From Candidatus Aenigmatarchaeota archaeon (GTDB lineage: Archaea; Aenigmatarchaeota; Aenigmatarchaeia; QMZP01), in contig QMZY01000050.1 in NCBI GenBank assembly GCA_003663415.1, positions 1-6,479 on the forward strand: 6,479 nucleotides of DNA, read 5' to 3'. Made by a program: the position numbers and the translations under genes. Shown piece by piece: positions 5,850-6,479 of the stretch (position 1 is the stretch's first letter; each line of letters starts with the position of its first letter). The notes beneath the pieces were generated by a model. That model worked only from the letters and a program-made list of their open reading frames with translations, had not been told where the DNA came from and did not search any database.

Positions 5850-6479
5850 AGAGAAAATTTTATTACGAGTTTTTTATATAAATATTTTGTTTCACTAATA
5901 TTTAGATTTTTATTTAAGAGCCACAAGTATCCAAGAATTGTGCACACTAGAAAATTCCAATTGTCTGGTTCGAATTGAAGACCGTACGGGGGATTATCAA
6001 TTTCCATTTTTATTTGTTTTCTGGTTTTTACTATTTTTACAATACCCCAGCCCATTGTTTGTAAAAGAGTTTTTAAAAGATTTAACTTCTCTTCAGAGGA
6101 CCTGTTTTCTTTTATTATTTCATTAAAATAGTTATAAGAAATTTTTGGAACCTTATGAAGAAAAAGTTTTTCATTAGAAAAAAGATGAAAAATTGTGTTT
6201 TCTAAATTACTAATTCTTTTGTTTCTAAAAAACACATGATTTCGTTTTATTTTAAAAACATTCATTCTAATGGCGTCCTTTAAATCAATTCCTTCTATTT
6301 TCGGAATCTCGTTTAATTTATGATAATGATATGGTTTTTTTGATGGATGAAAAATAGGTTTATTTATAATTTTAAATTTATATTCGCAACTGCCTTCTGA
6401 TCTTGCTTTTGCTTTTAATAATTTTATATCTGAATTAAAAAAACCTGAAAGAATACCCATATAAAGGCCTGTATGAAAA
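5846..6479 (-). CDS. Second V4R-domain protein, 5'-truncated by window edge
   Basis: Seen: the frame is open to the right edge; just upstream of an in-frame ATG at 6460 it reads FHTGLY, continuing a V4R-like strand, so the true start probably lies outside and 210 residues are visible. The first visible part, GILSGFFNSDIKLLKAKARSEGSCEYKFKI, matches the end of a V4R domain (compare FFTEGVVAGYW to CEGRGDKQC in the other V4R protein here); one of the two closing cysteines is Ala. A second degenerate V4R copy follows: NLENTIFHLF, then MGWGIVKIVK and a final FLVCTILGYLWLLN. The two V4R proteins thus share the same two-domain layout and are probably paralogues. Composition is very AT-rich (about 26% GC in four sampled lines). 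Function is unknown beyond likely small-molecule binding. Its TAA overlaps the TAG of the convergent radical SAM gene within four bases. Confidence 0.65.
   Translation of the reverse strand, partial: FHTGLYMGILSGFFNSDIKLLKAKARSEGSCEYKFKIINKPIFHPSKKPYHYHKLNEIPKIEGIDLKDAIRMNVFKIKRNHVFFRNKRISNLENTIFHLFSNEKLFLHKVPKISYNYFNEIIKENRSSEEKLNLLKTLLQTMGWGIVKIVKTRKQIKMEIDNPPYGLQFEPDNWNFLVCTILGYLWLLNKNLNISETKYLYKKLVIKFSL
5870..5875 (+). terminator. candidate T-run terminator of the UbiA2-radical SAM unit
   Basis: Six T on the plus strand, 21 bases after the radical SAM stop codon, preceded by no obvious stem. It is compatible with archaeal T-run termination, but T-rich sequence is common here. Confidence 0.25.

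Noticed and set aside
6458..6460. ATG at 6460 as the start of the right-hand V4R gene
   Set aside because: The frame continues to the edge with V4R-like residues (FHTGLY), and a start here would cut through the V4R domain.
1146..6479. Bacteriochlorophyll biosynthesis cluster (V4R as BchJ, UbiA as BchG, radical SAM as BchE)
   Set aside because: The domain mix is reminiscent, but the radical SAM protein has a SPASM domain and no B12-binding domain as in BchE, the V4R proteins are tandem and divergent, and no Mg-chelatase or reductase gene is visible.

Overview
The window is a compact, low-GC, gene-dense stretch, most likely from an uncultivated archaeon. The archaeal signs are a single-domain KaiC/RAD55-like ATPase, an AT-rich divergent promoter whose TATA-like boxes predict leaderless or near-leaderless transcripts, an archaeal-style Shine-Dalgarno sequence (GAGGTG), and genes joined by ATGA overlaps. 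No RNA gene, CRISPR array, insertion sequence or replication origin is visible, and no lineage below domain can be named from the sequence alone.

Layout. Positions 1-1152 (+) hold the C-terminal three quarters of an MIO-type aromatic amino acid ammonia-lyase or aminomutase. The window opens just before its catalytic Ala-Ser-Gly triad. Its substrate-site signature (NQDVVSMG) is not that of a true histidase. Converging on it, with a 7-base overlap, is a three-gene minus-strand operon read from 3849 down to 1146: KaiC-like ATPase, tandem-V4R ligand-binding protein, UbiA-family membrane prenyltransferase. Both internal junctions are ATGA. A 92-base divergent promoter region (3850-3941) follows, with a perfect 12-base palindrome at its exact centre. 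The plus-strand unit (3942-5849) encodes a second, divergent UbiA-family protein and a radical SAM/SPASM protein that starts on the base after the UbiA stop codon. A second V4R protein (5846 to the right edge, minus strand, 5' end outside the window) converges on it with overlapping stop codons.

How the genes may work together (inference). The window pairs two UbiA proteins and two V4R proteins around one shared promoter, with a KaiC-like ATPase and a two-auxiliary-cluster radical SAM enzyme. V4R domains elsewhere bind aromatic effectors or take part in (bacterio)chlorophyll biosynthesis, and UbiA enzymes prenylate aromatic or other polar acceptors in the membrane. A reasonable working model is a pathway that makes or modifies a prenylated aromatic or pigment-like lipid, sensed by V4R and switched by the ATPase. 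The aromatic amino acid lyase could supply a cinnamate-type acceptor, but it lies in a separate, convergent unit and its link is only suggestive. The KaiC-like ATPase lacks the usual catalytic Glu-Glu pair. The right-hand unit is visibly more AT-rich than the left-hand operon, so the two halves may differ in origin or age.
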